Assembly (NCBI GenBank): GCA_036522275.1
Contig: DATDGC010000033.1
Location: forward strand, 1-21,315
DNA: 21,315 bases
From: JAHFRG01 sp036522275
GTDB taxonomy: Bacteria > Pseudomonadota > Gammaproteobacteria > Burkholderiales > JAHFRG01
Reading direction: 5' to 3'
Below, piece by piece: positions 15,053 to 21,315 of the stretch. The translations under genes and the position numbers were made by a program. The stretch's first letter is position 1. Each line of letters starts with the position of its first letter. The notes below the pieces were generated by a model. The model was given only the letters and a program-made list of their open reading frames with translations. It was not told where the DNA came from and did not search any database.

Positions 15053-15086
15053 GTTTACTCCAGAATCTGTTCCACGCTTTTGCCGC
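14955..15086 (-). repeat. 66 bp in-frame tandem duplication across the rpsE/rpmD junction
   Basis: Units 14955-15020 and 15021-15086 match at 61 of 66 positions. The outer unit holds the rpsE C-terminal codons, its TAA stop, and the rpmD start with the KKQPAKIK codons. The inner unit is the same segment with the stop changed to TGA and both ATGs changed (to ACG and AAG). Because 66 is divisible by three, the L30 frame stays open. Confidence 0.92.
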
Positions 15087-15564
15087 GCTTGGCCGCAATT
15101 TCCGAAGGCGTGCTCATCGCCTGCAAGCCTTTGAGAGTGGCGCGCACCACGTTGTAGGGATTGGTCGAGCCGAGGCATTTGGCAAGCACATTGCTCACCC
15201 CCATCACCTCAAAAATCGCGCGCATCGGGCCGCCGGCGATGATGCCGGTGCCTTCGCAAGCGGGTTGCATGTAAACCGTCGCCGAGCCATGCTTGCCGAC
15301 CACCGGGTGGTGCAGCGTGCCGTTCTTAAGGTTGATCTTGATCATTTTGCGCCGCGCTTCGTCCATGGCTTTTTGTATCGCCACCGGCACTTCGCGCGCT
15401 TTGCCCTTGCCCATGCCGACTCCGCCATCGCCATCGCCCACCACGGTGAGCGCGGCAAAGCCGAGAACGCGACCGCCTTTCACCACTTTGGTGACGCGGT
15501 TCACCGCGACCATCTTTTCCCTGAGGCCGTCGCTGCGCTGTTGCGACTGTTGCATTTTCGCCAT
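15055..15564 (-). CDS. rpsE: 30S ribosomal protein S5
   Basis: Small-subunit protein involved in decoding fidelity and mRNA entry, 169 residues. REKMVAVNRVTKVVKGGRVLGFAALTVVGD and GMGKGKAREVPVAIQKAMDEAR form the double-stranded RNA-binding-like N-terminal domain. The C-terminal domain has GTGIIAGGPMRAIFEVMGVSNVLAKCLGS. It ends KSVEQILE; that 3' end is what has been duplicated into rpmD. Two nucleotides separate its stop from the rpmD start. Confidence 0.97.
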   Translation of the reverse strand: MAKMQQSQQRSDGLREKMVAVNRVTKVVKGGRVLGFAALTVVGDGDGGVGMGKGKAREVPVAIQKAMDEARRKMIKINLKNGTLHHPVVGKHGSATVYMQPACEGTGIIAGGPMRAIFEVMGVSNVLAKCLGSTNPYNVVRATLKGLQAMSTPSEIAAKRGKSVEQILE

Positions 15565-15575
15565 GGGTTACTCCG

Positions 15576-15932
15576 CTAGAATTTCAGGCCGTGTTCGCGC
15601 GCGGCCTCAGCCAGGGCCTTGACGCGGCCGTGATATTTGAGTCCGGAACGGTCAAAGGCGACGCTTGCAATGCCGTGCTTCTTGGCTTTTTCAGCGATGC
15701 GCTTGCCCACCACTGAAGCCGCCTTGACATTGCCGCCGTATTTAAGTTTCTTGCGCACTTCAGGCTCCAGCGTGGAGGCCGCCACCAGGATTTTGTCGCC
15801 ATTGGCATCGGCCACCTGGGCATAAATATGGTGGTTGGTACGGTGCACCATCAGGCGCACTACCTTGAGCTCGGCAATCTTGTTGCGGGTTTTGCGCGAG
15901 CGGCGCAGCCGAGCCTGTTTTTTGTCATCCAT
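15576..15932 (-). CDS. rplR: 50S ribosomal protein L18
   Basis: 5S rRNA-binding protein of the central protuberance, 118 residues, normal length. The arginine-rich N terminus (KQARLRRSRKTRNKI) and the C-terminal FDRSGLKYHGRVKALAEAAREHGLKF are conserved. It lies 11 bp before rpsE and 8 bp after rplF in the spc order. Confidence 0.97.
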   Translation of the reverse strand: MDDKKQARLRRSRKTRNKIAELKVVRLMVHRTNHHIYAQVADANGDKILVAASTLEPEVRKKLKYGGNVKAASVVGKRIAEKAKKHGIASVAFDRSGLKYHGRVKALAEAAREHGLKF

Positions 15933-15940
15933 AGTTTCGC

Positions 15941-16474
15941 TTATTTCTTCTTGGTTTCTTTCAAGATCACCACTTCATCGGCATAGCGCACGCCTTTGCC
16001 CTTATACGGCTCCGGTTTGCGGTAAGCGCGCACTTCCGCCGCCATCTGGCCCACCAGCTGCTTGTCCGCGCCTTTGATCACGATGTCGGTCTGAGAGGGT
16101 GTTTCGACCTTGATGCCTTTGGGCATCTGATGCACCACCGGCTGCGAGTAACCGATCACCAAATTTAACTTATCGCCCTGTGCTTGAGCGCGGAAACCCA
16201 CGCCGACCAAGGTGAGCTTTTTCTCAAAACCCTTGGTCACGCCTTGAATCATGTTGGCGAGCAACGCACGCAGCGTGCCTGACATGATGTTGGCCTGCGG
16301 CGTTTCGTTGGCCACCTTGAATTTTAGCTTATCGCCCTCGCGCTCAACGACGACGTCTCCTTTGAGACGTTGTTTGAGGGTCCCCAGCGGACCTTTCACC
16401 GCGACTTCGGTAGGGGACAACGTCACTTCGACGCCTGCTGGCACCACTACGGGATTATTGCCTATTCGCGACAT
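15941..16474 (-). CDS. rplF: 50S ribosomal protein L6
   Basis: Large-subunit protein near the factor-binding centre, 177 residues. MSRIGNNPVVVPAGVEV opens the first repeat, and GFEKKLTLVGVGFRAQAQGDKLNLVIGYSQPV the second. The C terminus has RKPEPYKGKGVRYADEVV, the family signature. Length and spacing are standard. Confidence 0.97.
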   Translation of the reverse strand: MSRIGNNPVVVPAGVEVTLSPTEVAVKGPLGTLKQRLKGDVVVEREGDKLKFKVANETPQANIMSGTLRALLANMIQGVTKGFEKKLTLVGVGFRAQAQGDKLNLVIGYSQPVVHQMPKGIKVETPSQTDIVIKGADKQLVGQMAAEVRAYRKPEPYKGKGVRYADEVVILKETKKK

Positions 16475-16494
16475 GTGTGCCTTGGCCTATTCCG

Positions 16495-16890
16495 TTACGC
16501 GACAATACAAAGCACTTCGCCGCCCATCCCGGTGGCGCGCGCCTTGCGGTCGGTCATCACCCCTTTGGGCGTGGAGATAATGGCGATCCCCAAGCCGTTC
16601 ATCACCTTGGGGATGTCGCGGTTGGCTTTGTAAATGCGCAAGCCTGGCCGGCTCACACGCTCGATTTTTTCAATCACAGGACGGCCGGCGTAGTATTTGA
16701 GGGCGACTTCGAGCAGTGCCTTGCCTTGCGACTCGCGCACCGCAAAGTCTTCGATATAACCTTCATCCTTGAGTACCTGGGCAATCGCCGCCTTGAGCCT
16801 GGAGGAGGGGATTATCACGGTCGTTTTTTCCGCAAGTTGCGCATTGCGGATGCGCGTCAGCATATCGGCGATGGGATCGGTCATACTCAT
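16495..16890 (-). CDS. rpsH: 30S ribosomal protein S8
   Basis: Central-domain 16S rRNA-binding protein, 131 residues. MSMTDPIADMLTRIRNAQ and the C-terminal RVSRPGLRIYKANRDIPKV followed by GIAIISTPKGVMTDRKAR are diagnostic. In E. coli S8 represses the spc operon by binding the rplX-rplE region of the mRNA; whether this holds here cannot be seen directly. Confidence 0.97.
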   Translation of the reverse strand: MSMTDPIADMLTRIRNAQLAEKTTVIIPSSRLKAAIAQVLKDEGYIEDFAVRESQGKALLEVALKYYAGRPVIEKIERVSRPGLRIYKANRDIPKVMNGLGIAIISTPKGVMTDRKARATGMGGEVLCIVA

Positions 16891-16906
16891 GTTTTATTCA
16901 CTCCGG

Positions 16907-17212
16907 TTACCAGCTGGCCTTGATAATGCCCGGAATCTCGCCGCGCATGGCGATTTCACGCAGCTTGCTGCGGCCCAGCCCGAATTTGCGGTATACGCCG
17001 CGCGGCCGCCCGGTTAGTGCGCAACGGTTCCTGAGCCGCACCGGGCTGGCGTTGCGCGGGAGCTGCTGCAGTTTCATCCTCGCCTCATGCCGATCATCTT
17101 CGCTCAACTTGGTGTTGCGGATGATGGCCAGCAGTTCAGCACGCTTTGCGGCAAATTTCTTGACCACAGCGCGGCGTTTTTGGTCACGGTTAATCACTGC
17201 TGTTTTTGCCAT
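16907..17212 (-). CDS. rpsN: 30S ribosomal protein S14 (zinc-free form)
   Basis: Small-subunit head protein, 101 residues from ATG 17212; an upstream in-frame start would overlap rplE. It is the long form without the CXXC zinc pair, ending NRCALTGRPRGVYRKFGLGRSKLREIAMRGEIPGIIKASW. It lies between rplE and rpsH in the canonical order. Confidence 0.97.
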   Translation of the reverse strand: MAKTAVINRDQKRRAVVKKFAAKRAELLAIIRNTKLSEDDRHEARMKLQQLPRNASPVRLRNRCALTGRPRGVYRKFGLGRSKLREIAMRGEIPGIIKASW

Positions 17213-17219
17213 GCCGACC

Positions 17220-17759
17220 TCAGTTCTTGAACGGGAAATTAAATGCAGCGAGAAGCGCGCGCGCTTCTTCATCTGTCTTGGCGGTGGTGGTAATCGTGAT
17301 ATTCAGCCCGCGCAGGGCGTCAATCTTGTCGTACTCGATCTCGGGAAAAATAATCTGTTCCTTGACCCCGATGTTGTAGTTGCCACGGCCGTCGAAAGAT
17401 TTGGCGGAGAGTCCGCGGAAGTCGCGGATGCGCGGGATAGCGATGGATACCAGGCGGTCGAGAAACTCATACATGCGCTTGTCGCGCAGCGTGACCATGC
17501 AGCCGACGGGGTAGCCCCTGCGGATCTTGAAGACGGCAATGGATTTGCGCGATTTGGTGACAACCGGCTTTTGCCCGGATATTTTCTGCATGTCGGCCAC
17601 CGCGTTGTCCATGATTTTCTTGTCCGACACCGCTTCGCCCACACCCATGTTGAGCGTGATTTTGCTGATGCGCGGCACCTGCATCGGTGTTTTGTAGCCA
17701 AACTGTTTCATCAACTGTTTAACCATCGTGCTTCTATACATAGTTTGTAAACGGGGCAT
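17220..17759 (-). CDS. rplE: 50S ribosomal protein L5
   Basis: 5S rRNA-binding protein contacting the P-site tRNA, 179 residues, identical in length to E. coli L5. Conserved blocks are PRISKITLNMGVGEAVSDKK, ISGQKPVVTKSRKSIA, RIRDFRGLSAKSFDGRGNY and TTTAKTDEEARALLAAF. The first ATG (17759) with GAGAG upstream gives the normal N terminus. Confidence 0.97.
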   Translation of the reverse strand: MPRLQTMYRSTMVKQLMKQFGYKTPMQVPRISKITLNMGVGEAVSDKKIMDNAVADMQKISGQKPVVTKSRKSIAVFKIRRGYPVGCMVTLRDKRMYEFLDRLVSIAIPRIRDFRGLSAKSFDGRGNYNIGVKEQIIFPEIEYDKIDALRGLNITITTTAKTDEEARALLAAFNFPFKN

Positions 17760-17777
17760 GTTTCTCTCGGTCTACTT

Positions 17778-18095
17778 TCAGACGTCCACCATTTCGCCGT
17801 TGGACTTGAAATAACGCACTCTGCGCCCGTCATCCAGCATCTTCATGCCGACACGATCGGCCTTTTGCGTGGTGGGATTGAACAGCATCACGTTGGAAAT
17901 ATGGATGGGCATTTCCTTGTCAATAATGCCACCGGTGTTGTTCTTCAGGGGATTGGGTTTCTGATGCTTCTTCACCTTGTTCACCCCTTCCACCAGCACG
18001 TGCTCGGCATCCACCAAGCGTAACACTGAGCCGCGCCTGCCCTTGTCTTTACCGGTGGTCACAATGACATTATCGCCTTTTTTGATTCTACGCAT
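17778..18095 (-). CDS. rplX: 50S ribosomal protein L24
   Basis: Assembly-initiating large-subunit protein, 105 residues. The KOW motif is seen in KKGDNVIVTTGKDKGRRGSVLRL, followed by VEGVNKVKKHQKPNP and the typical GGIIDKEMPIHISNV. It lies between rplN and rplE with short gaps. Confidence 0.97.
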   Translation of the reverse strand: MRRIKKGDNVIVTTGKDKGRRGSVLRLVDAEHVLVEGVNKVKKHQKPNPLKNNTGGIIDKEMPIHISNVMLFNPTTQKADRVGMKMLDDGRRVRYFKSNGEMVDV

Positions 18096-18106
18096 GAGTA
18101 ATTTCC

Positions 18107-18475
18107 TTACAGCACTTCCGGCGCCAATGACACAATCTTCATGAAGCGCTCGGTGCGCAACTCGCGCGTCACCGGGCCGAAAATACGCGTGCCAATCGGC
18201 TCCAGTTTGGGATTCAGCAGCACCGCGGCGTTGCCGTCAAACTTGATTAGCGATCCGTCCACCCGGCGCACCCCTTTGGCGGTGCGCACTACCACCGCGT
18301 GATAGATTTCGCCCTTCTTGACGCGGCCGCGCGGCACAGCGTCCTTGACGCTCACCCTGATAACGTCGCCAATGCCTGCATAGCGGCGCTTCGAGCCGCC
18401 GAGCACCTTGATGCACATCACGGAACGCGCACCGCTGTTGTCCGCGACATCCAGCACTGTCTGCATTTGAATCAT
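18107..18475 (-). CDS. rplN: 50S ribosomal protein L14
   Basis: Large-subunit interface protein, 122 residues. MIQMQTVLDVADNSGARSVMCIKVLGGSKRRYAGIGD and GTRIFGPVTRELR are diagnostic. GGAGAG lies upstream of ATG 18475. The gap to rpsQ is 197 bp, unusually long for this junction, and contains element remnant E3 plus about 139 bp (18476-18614) in which I recognise nothing. Confidence 0.97.
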   Translation of the reverse strand: MIQMQTVLDVADNSGARSVMCIKVLGGSKRRYAGIGDVIRVSVKDAVPRGRVKKGEIYHAVVVRTAKGVRRVDGSLIKFDGNAAVLLNPKLEPIGTRIFGPVTRELRTERFMKIVSLAPEVL

Positions 18476-18614
18476 TGGTTCATCTCTCCAACTTAAACCG
18501 CCACCGCTTACGCGGGTCGACGGTCAGTCTTGGATCCCGTCAGGCGAGAAGCGCTTGCTCAAGCACGCATCGGAAAACCATGAATTGTAAAGATTATCTC
18601 GCATGAAAGCAAGA

Positions 18615-18671
18615 GGAACCTCTGGTTAAGTCCTCAACACTTTGCGTTGCTGGCAAAATGCGGGGGGTTCC
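18615..18671 (+). mobile_element. Internally deleted MITE-like remnant, copy E3
   Basis: Starts GGAACCTCTGGTTAAGTCC (18615-18633) and continues with TTTGCGTTGCTGG and AAAATGCGG, matching the first ~50 bp of E1 nearly base for base. It then jumps to a terminal GGTTCC (18666-18671). It is a 57 bp deletion derivative of the 275 bp family in E1 orientation. It ends 1 bp from the rpsQ stop codon. Confidence 0.75.
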
Positions 18672-18672
18672 T

Positions 18673-18933
18673 TTAAATACTGTGCGCTTTTTCAATTAGC
18701 TTGCTCACCCGCCAGGCCTTGGTTTTGGCAATCGGCCGGCATTCTTCGATCATCACCATATCGCCCTCGTGAAATTCGTTCTTTTCATCATGCGCATGGT
18801 ATTTTTTGGAACGGGTGATAATCTTGCCGTACAAGGGATGCCGCACCCTGCGCTCGACCAGCACGGTTACGGTCTTGTCCATTTTGTCGCTCACCACGCG
18901 GCCGCTCAAGGTACGCTTGGATGCTTCACTCAT
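18673..18933 (-). CDS. rpsQ: 30S ribosomal protein S17
   Basis: Primary 16S rRNA-binding OB-fold protein, 86 residues. LSGRVVSDKMDKTVTVLVERRVRHPLYGKII and the C-terminal GDMVMIEECRPIAKTKAWRVSKLIEKA are characteristic. The ATG overlaps the rpmC stop by 4 bp. One base after its TAA the element remnant E3 begins. Confidence 0.97.
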   Translation of the reverse strand: MSEASKRTLSGRVVSDKMDKTVTVLVERRVRHPLYGKIITRSKKYHAHDEKNEFHEGDMVMIEECRPIAKTKAWRVSKLIEKAHSI

Positions 18934-19124
18934 GGTTGTTTCGCCTTCTGGGTAAGCACGGTGCGCACCCGCGCAATATCCTTGCGTACTTTGCGCAATT
19001 GGTTGAAATTGGTGAGTTGCTGCGTTGCCTTTTGCATGCGCAGGCCGAACTGTGCCTTGAGCAGTGCCACAAGCTCCTGCTTCAGTTCAGATTCCGGCTT
19101 GGCCCTTAATTCGCTCGTCTTCAC
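18930..19124 (-). CDS. rpmC: 50S ribosomal protein L29
   Basis: Large-subunit protein at the tunnel exit, 64 residues, helical. ELRAKPESELKQELVALLKAQFGLRMQKATQQL and the block RKVRKDIARVRTVL are diagnostic. The start is GTG at 19124, 3 bp after the rplP stop. It overlaps rpsQ by 4 bp (ATGA), implying coupled translation. Confidence 0.96.
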   Translation of the reverse strand: MKTSELRAKPESELKQELVALLKAQFGLRMQKATQQLTNFNQLRKVRKDIARVRTVLTQKAKQP

Positions 19125-19127
19125 AAT

Positions 19128-19541
19128 CTACCCCATCTGTCGTATCACAAATGTCGTTAATATCGGCAGCTTGGCCGCGGCCAAGCGGAACGCCTCGCGC
19201 GCCGATTCCTCGTTCACCCCGTCCATTTCATACAGCACCTTGCCAGGCTGAATTTCAGCGACAAAGTATTCGGGATTTCCCTTGCCGTTGCCCATGCGCA
19301 CTTCAGCCGGCTTTTGCGAAACCGGTTTGTCGGGAAAAATGCGTATCCAGATGCGTCCGCCTCGCTTGATGAAGTGGGTCATGGCGCGGCGCGCCGCTTC
19401 GATCTGACGCGAAGTCAACCGGCCGCGCGTTGTTGCTTTCAGGCCATACTCGCCGAAGCTTACTTTATTGCCGCGCGTAGCCACACCGGTGTTGCGGCCT
19501 TTCTGCTGTTTGCGGTACTTAGTCCTTGCTGGTTGCAGCAT
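19128..19541 (-). CDS. rplP: 50S ribosomal protein L16
   Basis: Large-subunit protein organising the A-site tRNA cleft, 137 residues. MLQPARTKYRKQQKGRNTG, FGEYGLKATTRGRLTSRQIEAARRA and the KPVSQKPAEVRMGNGKGNPEYFVA block identify it. Standard length and position between rpsC and rpmC. Confidence 0.97.
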   Translation of the reverse strand: MLQPARTKYRKQQKGRNTGVATRGNKVSFGEYGLKATTRGRLTSRQIEAARRAMTHFIKRGGRIWIRIFPDKPVSQKPAEVRMGNGKGNPEYFVAEIQPGKVLYEMDGVNEESAREAFRLAAAKLPILTTFVIRQMG

Positions 19542-19556
19542 GTTTCGCTCCTGACT

Positions 19557-20507
19557 TCACTTTTTTGCTTTGCCTCCGCCGCGCTTGGGTTTGGGTTTGG
19601 CCTCGGTTGCAGCGCCTGCCGCCTTGGCTTTGACCGTGCCGCGGGGCTTGATTTTGGATTTGATTTCTACCGCAACCTTACTCTTGGCCTCGCTTTCACG
19701 CTTGGGCTTGGCTTTGGTTCCGGGGCTTTCCACGTGCTTGGCCTTGGCTTCGCTATGTTTGAGCCCGGGCTTGTGGGCGGTTTCGCGCGGCGTCTCGCGC
19801 TTGGCTTCAATTTCACTACGCTTAGGTTTGACTTTCTTTTCCATCTCGATGGGCGGCGCTGCCTGCGGCTGGTCGGATTGCCCCAGCACTTCGCCCTTGA
19901 ATACCCACACCTTGATGCCGATTACGCCGTAAGTGGTTTTCGCTTCGGCAAAACCATAATCAATGTCAGCGCGCAAGGTATGCAGCGGCACCCGGCCTTC
20001 GCGGTACCATTCGCAACGGGCGATTTCAATCCCGTTCAGGCGCCCCGAGCTCATGATCTTGATGCCCTGCGCCCCCAAGCGCATGGCATTGGTGATGGCG
20101 CGCTTCATGGCGCGTCGGAACATGATGCGCTTTTGCAGTTGCTGGGCAATGCTCTCGGCAATCAGTTGCGCGTCGAGCTCGGGCTTGCGGATTTCCTCAA
20201 TGTTGACGTGCACCGGGATGTTCATGAGTTTCTGCAGCTCAATTTTCAGGGACTCGATGTCCTCACCCTTTTTGCCGATGACCACACCGGGCCGCGCGCT
20301 GTAAACGGTGATCCTGGCGTTCTTCGCGGGGCGCTCGATGATCACTTTACCCACGGCGGCATGGCTGAGCTTGTTTCTCAGGAACTCGCGCACCTTGATG
20401 TCTTCGTTCAGCATTCCCGGGAAATGCTTGCTGCTCGCGTACCAGCGCGAGCTCCAGTTGCGCAGCACGGAGAGGCGGAAACCGGTTGGATGTATCTTCT
20501 GTCCCAT
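19557..20507 (-). CDS. rpsC: 30S ribosomal protein S3 with a long basic C-terminal tail
   Basis: Small-subunit head protein at the mRNA entry tunnel. The core (about residues 1-210) is normal: MGQKIHPTGFRLSVLRNW, a KH-domain GxxG in RPGVVIGKKGEDIESLK, and TEWYREGR-type CEWYREGRVPLHTLRADIDYG. Total length is 316 residues, compared with 233 in E. coli. The extra ~100 residues after GEVLGQSDQPQ are low-complexity Lys/Ala/Glu/Pro with no fold I can recognise, ending KPKRGGGKAKK. Reading frame and stop look intact. Confidence 0.96.
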   Translation of the reverse strand: MGQKIHPTGFRLSVLRNWSSRWYASSKHFPGMLNEDIKVREFLRNKLSHAAVGKVIIERPAKNARITVYSARPGVVIGKKGEDIESLKIELQKLMNIPVHVNIEEIRKPELDAQLIAESIAQQLQKRIMFRRAMKRAITNAMRLGAQGIKIMSSGRLNGIEIARCEWYREGRVPLHTLRADIDYGFAEAKTTYGVIGIKVWVFKGEVLGQSDQPQAAPPIEMEKKVKPKRSEIEAKRETPRETAHKPGLKHSEAKAKHVESPGTKAKPKRESEAKSKVAVEIKSKIKPRGTVKAKAAGAATEAKPKPKRGGGKAKK

Positions 20508-20516
20508 GGTGCTTCC

Positions 20517-20849
20517 TTATTTATCGCCGACCGTCACATAAATGTGGCAGGTGGGTTTGATGATATGGTTGCCACGCCCTTTGGCGCGCGCGGTAAAACG
20601 CTTCAAGCTGGATCCGCGCTCGACATAGATGGTGATTACTTTGAGTTCGTCAATGTCGGCGCCGTCGTTGTGCTCAGCATTGGCAATCGCCGATTCCAGC
20701 ACTTTCCTGATGATCACCGCGCCTTTTTTCGGACTGAATGTGAGGATGTTAAGCGCCTTGTCCACCGGCAAGCCGCGGATCTGGTCCGCCACCAGCCGGC
20801 CTTTTTGCGCCGATAAACGCACACCTCGCAATACAGCAGATGTTTTCAT
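20517..20849 (-). CDS. rplV: 50S ribosomal protein L22
   Basis: Tunnel-lining large-subunit protein, 110 residues. AVLRGVRLSAQKGRLVADQIRG and the C-terminal KRFTARAKGRGNHIIKPTCHIYVTV are characteristic. Two consecutive ATGs (20852 and 20849) are possible. AGGAG (overlapping the rpsS stop) is 6 nt from the second and only 3 from the first, so I chose 20849. Confidence 0.96.
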   Translation of the reverse strand: MKTSAVLRGVRLSAQKGRLVADQIRGLPVDKALNILTFSPKKGAVIIRKVLESAIANAEHNDGADIDELKVITIYVERGSSLKRFTARAKGRGNHIIKPTCHIYVTVGDK

Positions 20850-20858
20850 CATTCTCTC

Positions 20859-21203
20859 CTACTTTTTCTCCGCTTCTTTCCCCACTTCTTTCCCCGTTTC
20901 TTTCCCTGCTTCTTTCCCTGCTTCTCCAGGCGCAGGGGTTTTCTTGTCGGCGGAATGCCCCTTGAAAGTGCGTGTGTGGGAAAACTCGCCGAACTTGTGC
21001 CCCACCATGTTTTCGGTCACATACACCGGAACATGCTGCTTGCCGTTATGCACCGCGAAAGTGAGTCCCACGAAATCCGGCAGCACGGTGGAGCGCCGCG
21101 ACCAGGTTTTAATCGGGCGCTTGTCGTTGGCGGCGCGCGCCGCTTCCACCTTCCTCATCAGGTGAAGGTCTACAAACGGTCCCTTTTTAACCGAGCGCGC
21201 CAT
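20859..21203 (-). CDS. rpsS: 30S ribosomal protein S19 with a GKE-repeat tail
   Basis: Small-subunit head protein near the A-site finger. The core is standard: MARSVKKGPFVDLHLMRKVE, WSRRSTVLPDFVGLTFAVHNGKQHVPVYV and MVGHKFGEFSHTRTFKGHSADKK. At 114 residues it exceeds the usual ~92 because of a tail with the four-residue repeat GKE(A/T/V) ending EKK. The tail is coded by 12 bp tandem repeats at 20873-20920. An in-frame ATG at 21296 lies inside element E4 and gives an unrelated leader, so I chose ATG 21203. Its Shine-Dalgarno appears to be in the E4 terminal repeat. Confidence 0.96.
   Translation of the reverse strand: MARSVKKGPFVDLHLMRKVEAARAANDKRPIKTWSRRSTVLPDFVGLTFAVHNGKQHVPVYVTENMVGHKFGEFSHTRTFKGHSADKKTPAPGEAGKEAGKETGKEVGKEAEKK
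20873..20920 (-). repeat. Four 12 bp tandem repeats in the rpsS 3' end
   Basis: Units 20873-20884, 20885-20896, 20897-20908 and 20909-20920 share the pattern (C/T)TTCTTTCCC(C/T)(A/G) on the plus strand. They encode successive GKE(A/T/V) blocks in the S19 tail. The unit is a multiple of three, so copy-number change keeps frame. Confidence 0.9.
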
Positions 21204-21205
21204 AA

Positions 21206-21315
21206 GGGAACCTCTAATTAGTCCGCGCGCGGCCGCGACGGCAGCGGGGTGAGATGAATGACGCGAAGCGAGGAACGCCGTGTACATGTCGTCCACAAGC
21301 GACGAGCGACAAAGT
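21206..21315 (-). mobile_element. MITE-like inverted-repeat element, copy E4 (cut by window edge)
   Basis: Begins GGGAACCTCTAATTAGTCC (21206-21224), a terminal repeat of the E1/E2 family. The interior aligns with the reverse complement of E1 and E2 (GCGACGGC, ACGCGAAGCGAGG, GACGAGCGAC), so it is inverted relative to them. The far end is outside the window. It starts 2 bp from the rpsS ATG; rplB would be expected beyond it. Confidence 0.75.
21211..21215 (-). promoter_or_regulatory. rpsS Shine-Dalgarno inside the element terminal repeat
   Basis: On the minus strand AGAGG (complement of 21211-21215) lies 7 nt before ATG 21203. These bases belong to the E4 terminal inverted repeat, and no other purine-rich site lies between it and the ATG. 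Confidence 0.65.

Noticed and set aside
19314..20816. A 500-residue plus-strand open frame opposite rplP, rpsC and rplV
   Set aside because: It is the antisense shadow of GC-rich, Lys/Ala-rich ribosomal genes. Its composition (Phe/Leu/Gly runs opposite the S3 tail) reflects that, and all three sense genes are certain.
21204..21296. A 31-residue N-terminal extension of S19 from ATG 21296
   Set aside because: It is coded by element E4, and the universal S19 start (MARSVKKGPF) is at 21203 with a Shine-Dalgarno.

Overview
The window reads as a piece of a betaproteobacterial chromosome. The ribosomal proteins and UvrA look betaproteobacterial. The four-cysteine S4 (C9, C12, C26, C31) is of the type I associate with Nitrosomonadales-like lineages, but this placement is inference from remembered sequences.

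Layout, left to right. 1-310: a ~275 bp inverted-repeat element, then uvrA (+). 3137-3440: a small hairpin and a dispersed hairpin-bearing repeat. 3441-6283: a one-carbon module, with fch (methenyl-H4F cyclohydrolase, -) divergent from mtdA (methylene-H4F/H4MPT dehydrogenase, +) and a glycerate 2-kinase (+). 6321-6878: a DUF488 gene (-), preceded by a second, inverted copy of the dispersed repeat. 7189-8412: nhaA (+), ending 4 bp from a convergent SAM hydrolase gene (-).

From 9287 to the right edge everything is on the minus strand and forms the merged S10-spc-alpha ribosomal array. In transcription order it is rpsS, rplV, rpsC, rplP, rpmC, rpsQ, rplN, rplX, rplE, rpsN, rpsH, rplF, rplR, rpsE, rpmD, rplO, secY, infA, rpmJ, rpsM, rpsK, rpsD, rpoA, rplQ. 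It ends at an intrinsic terminator. These genes make ribosomal subunits, the SecY channel, IF1 and the RNA polymerase alpha subunit.

The unusual material lies in the gaps and at gene ends. A family of short terminal-inverted-repeat elements occurs four times: upstream of uvrA, between rpsD and rpoA, after rpsQ, and immediately upstream of rpsS. The family has no transposase in view and a conserved two-hairpin architecture. Every copy lies within a few bases of a start or stop codon, and the rpsS copy appears to supply that gene's Shine-Dalgarno sequence. A 66 bp in-frame tandem duplication across the rpsE/rpmD junction gives L30 a long N-terminal extension with a repeated motif. S3 and S19 carry long Lys/Ala/Glu-rich C-terminal tails. 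A nested palindrome interrupts the operon between secY and infA.
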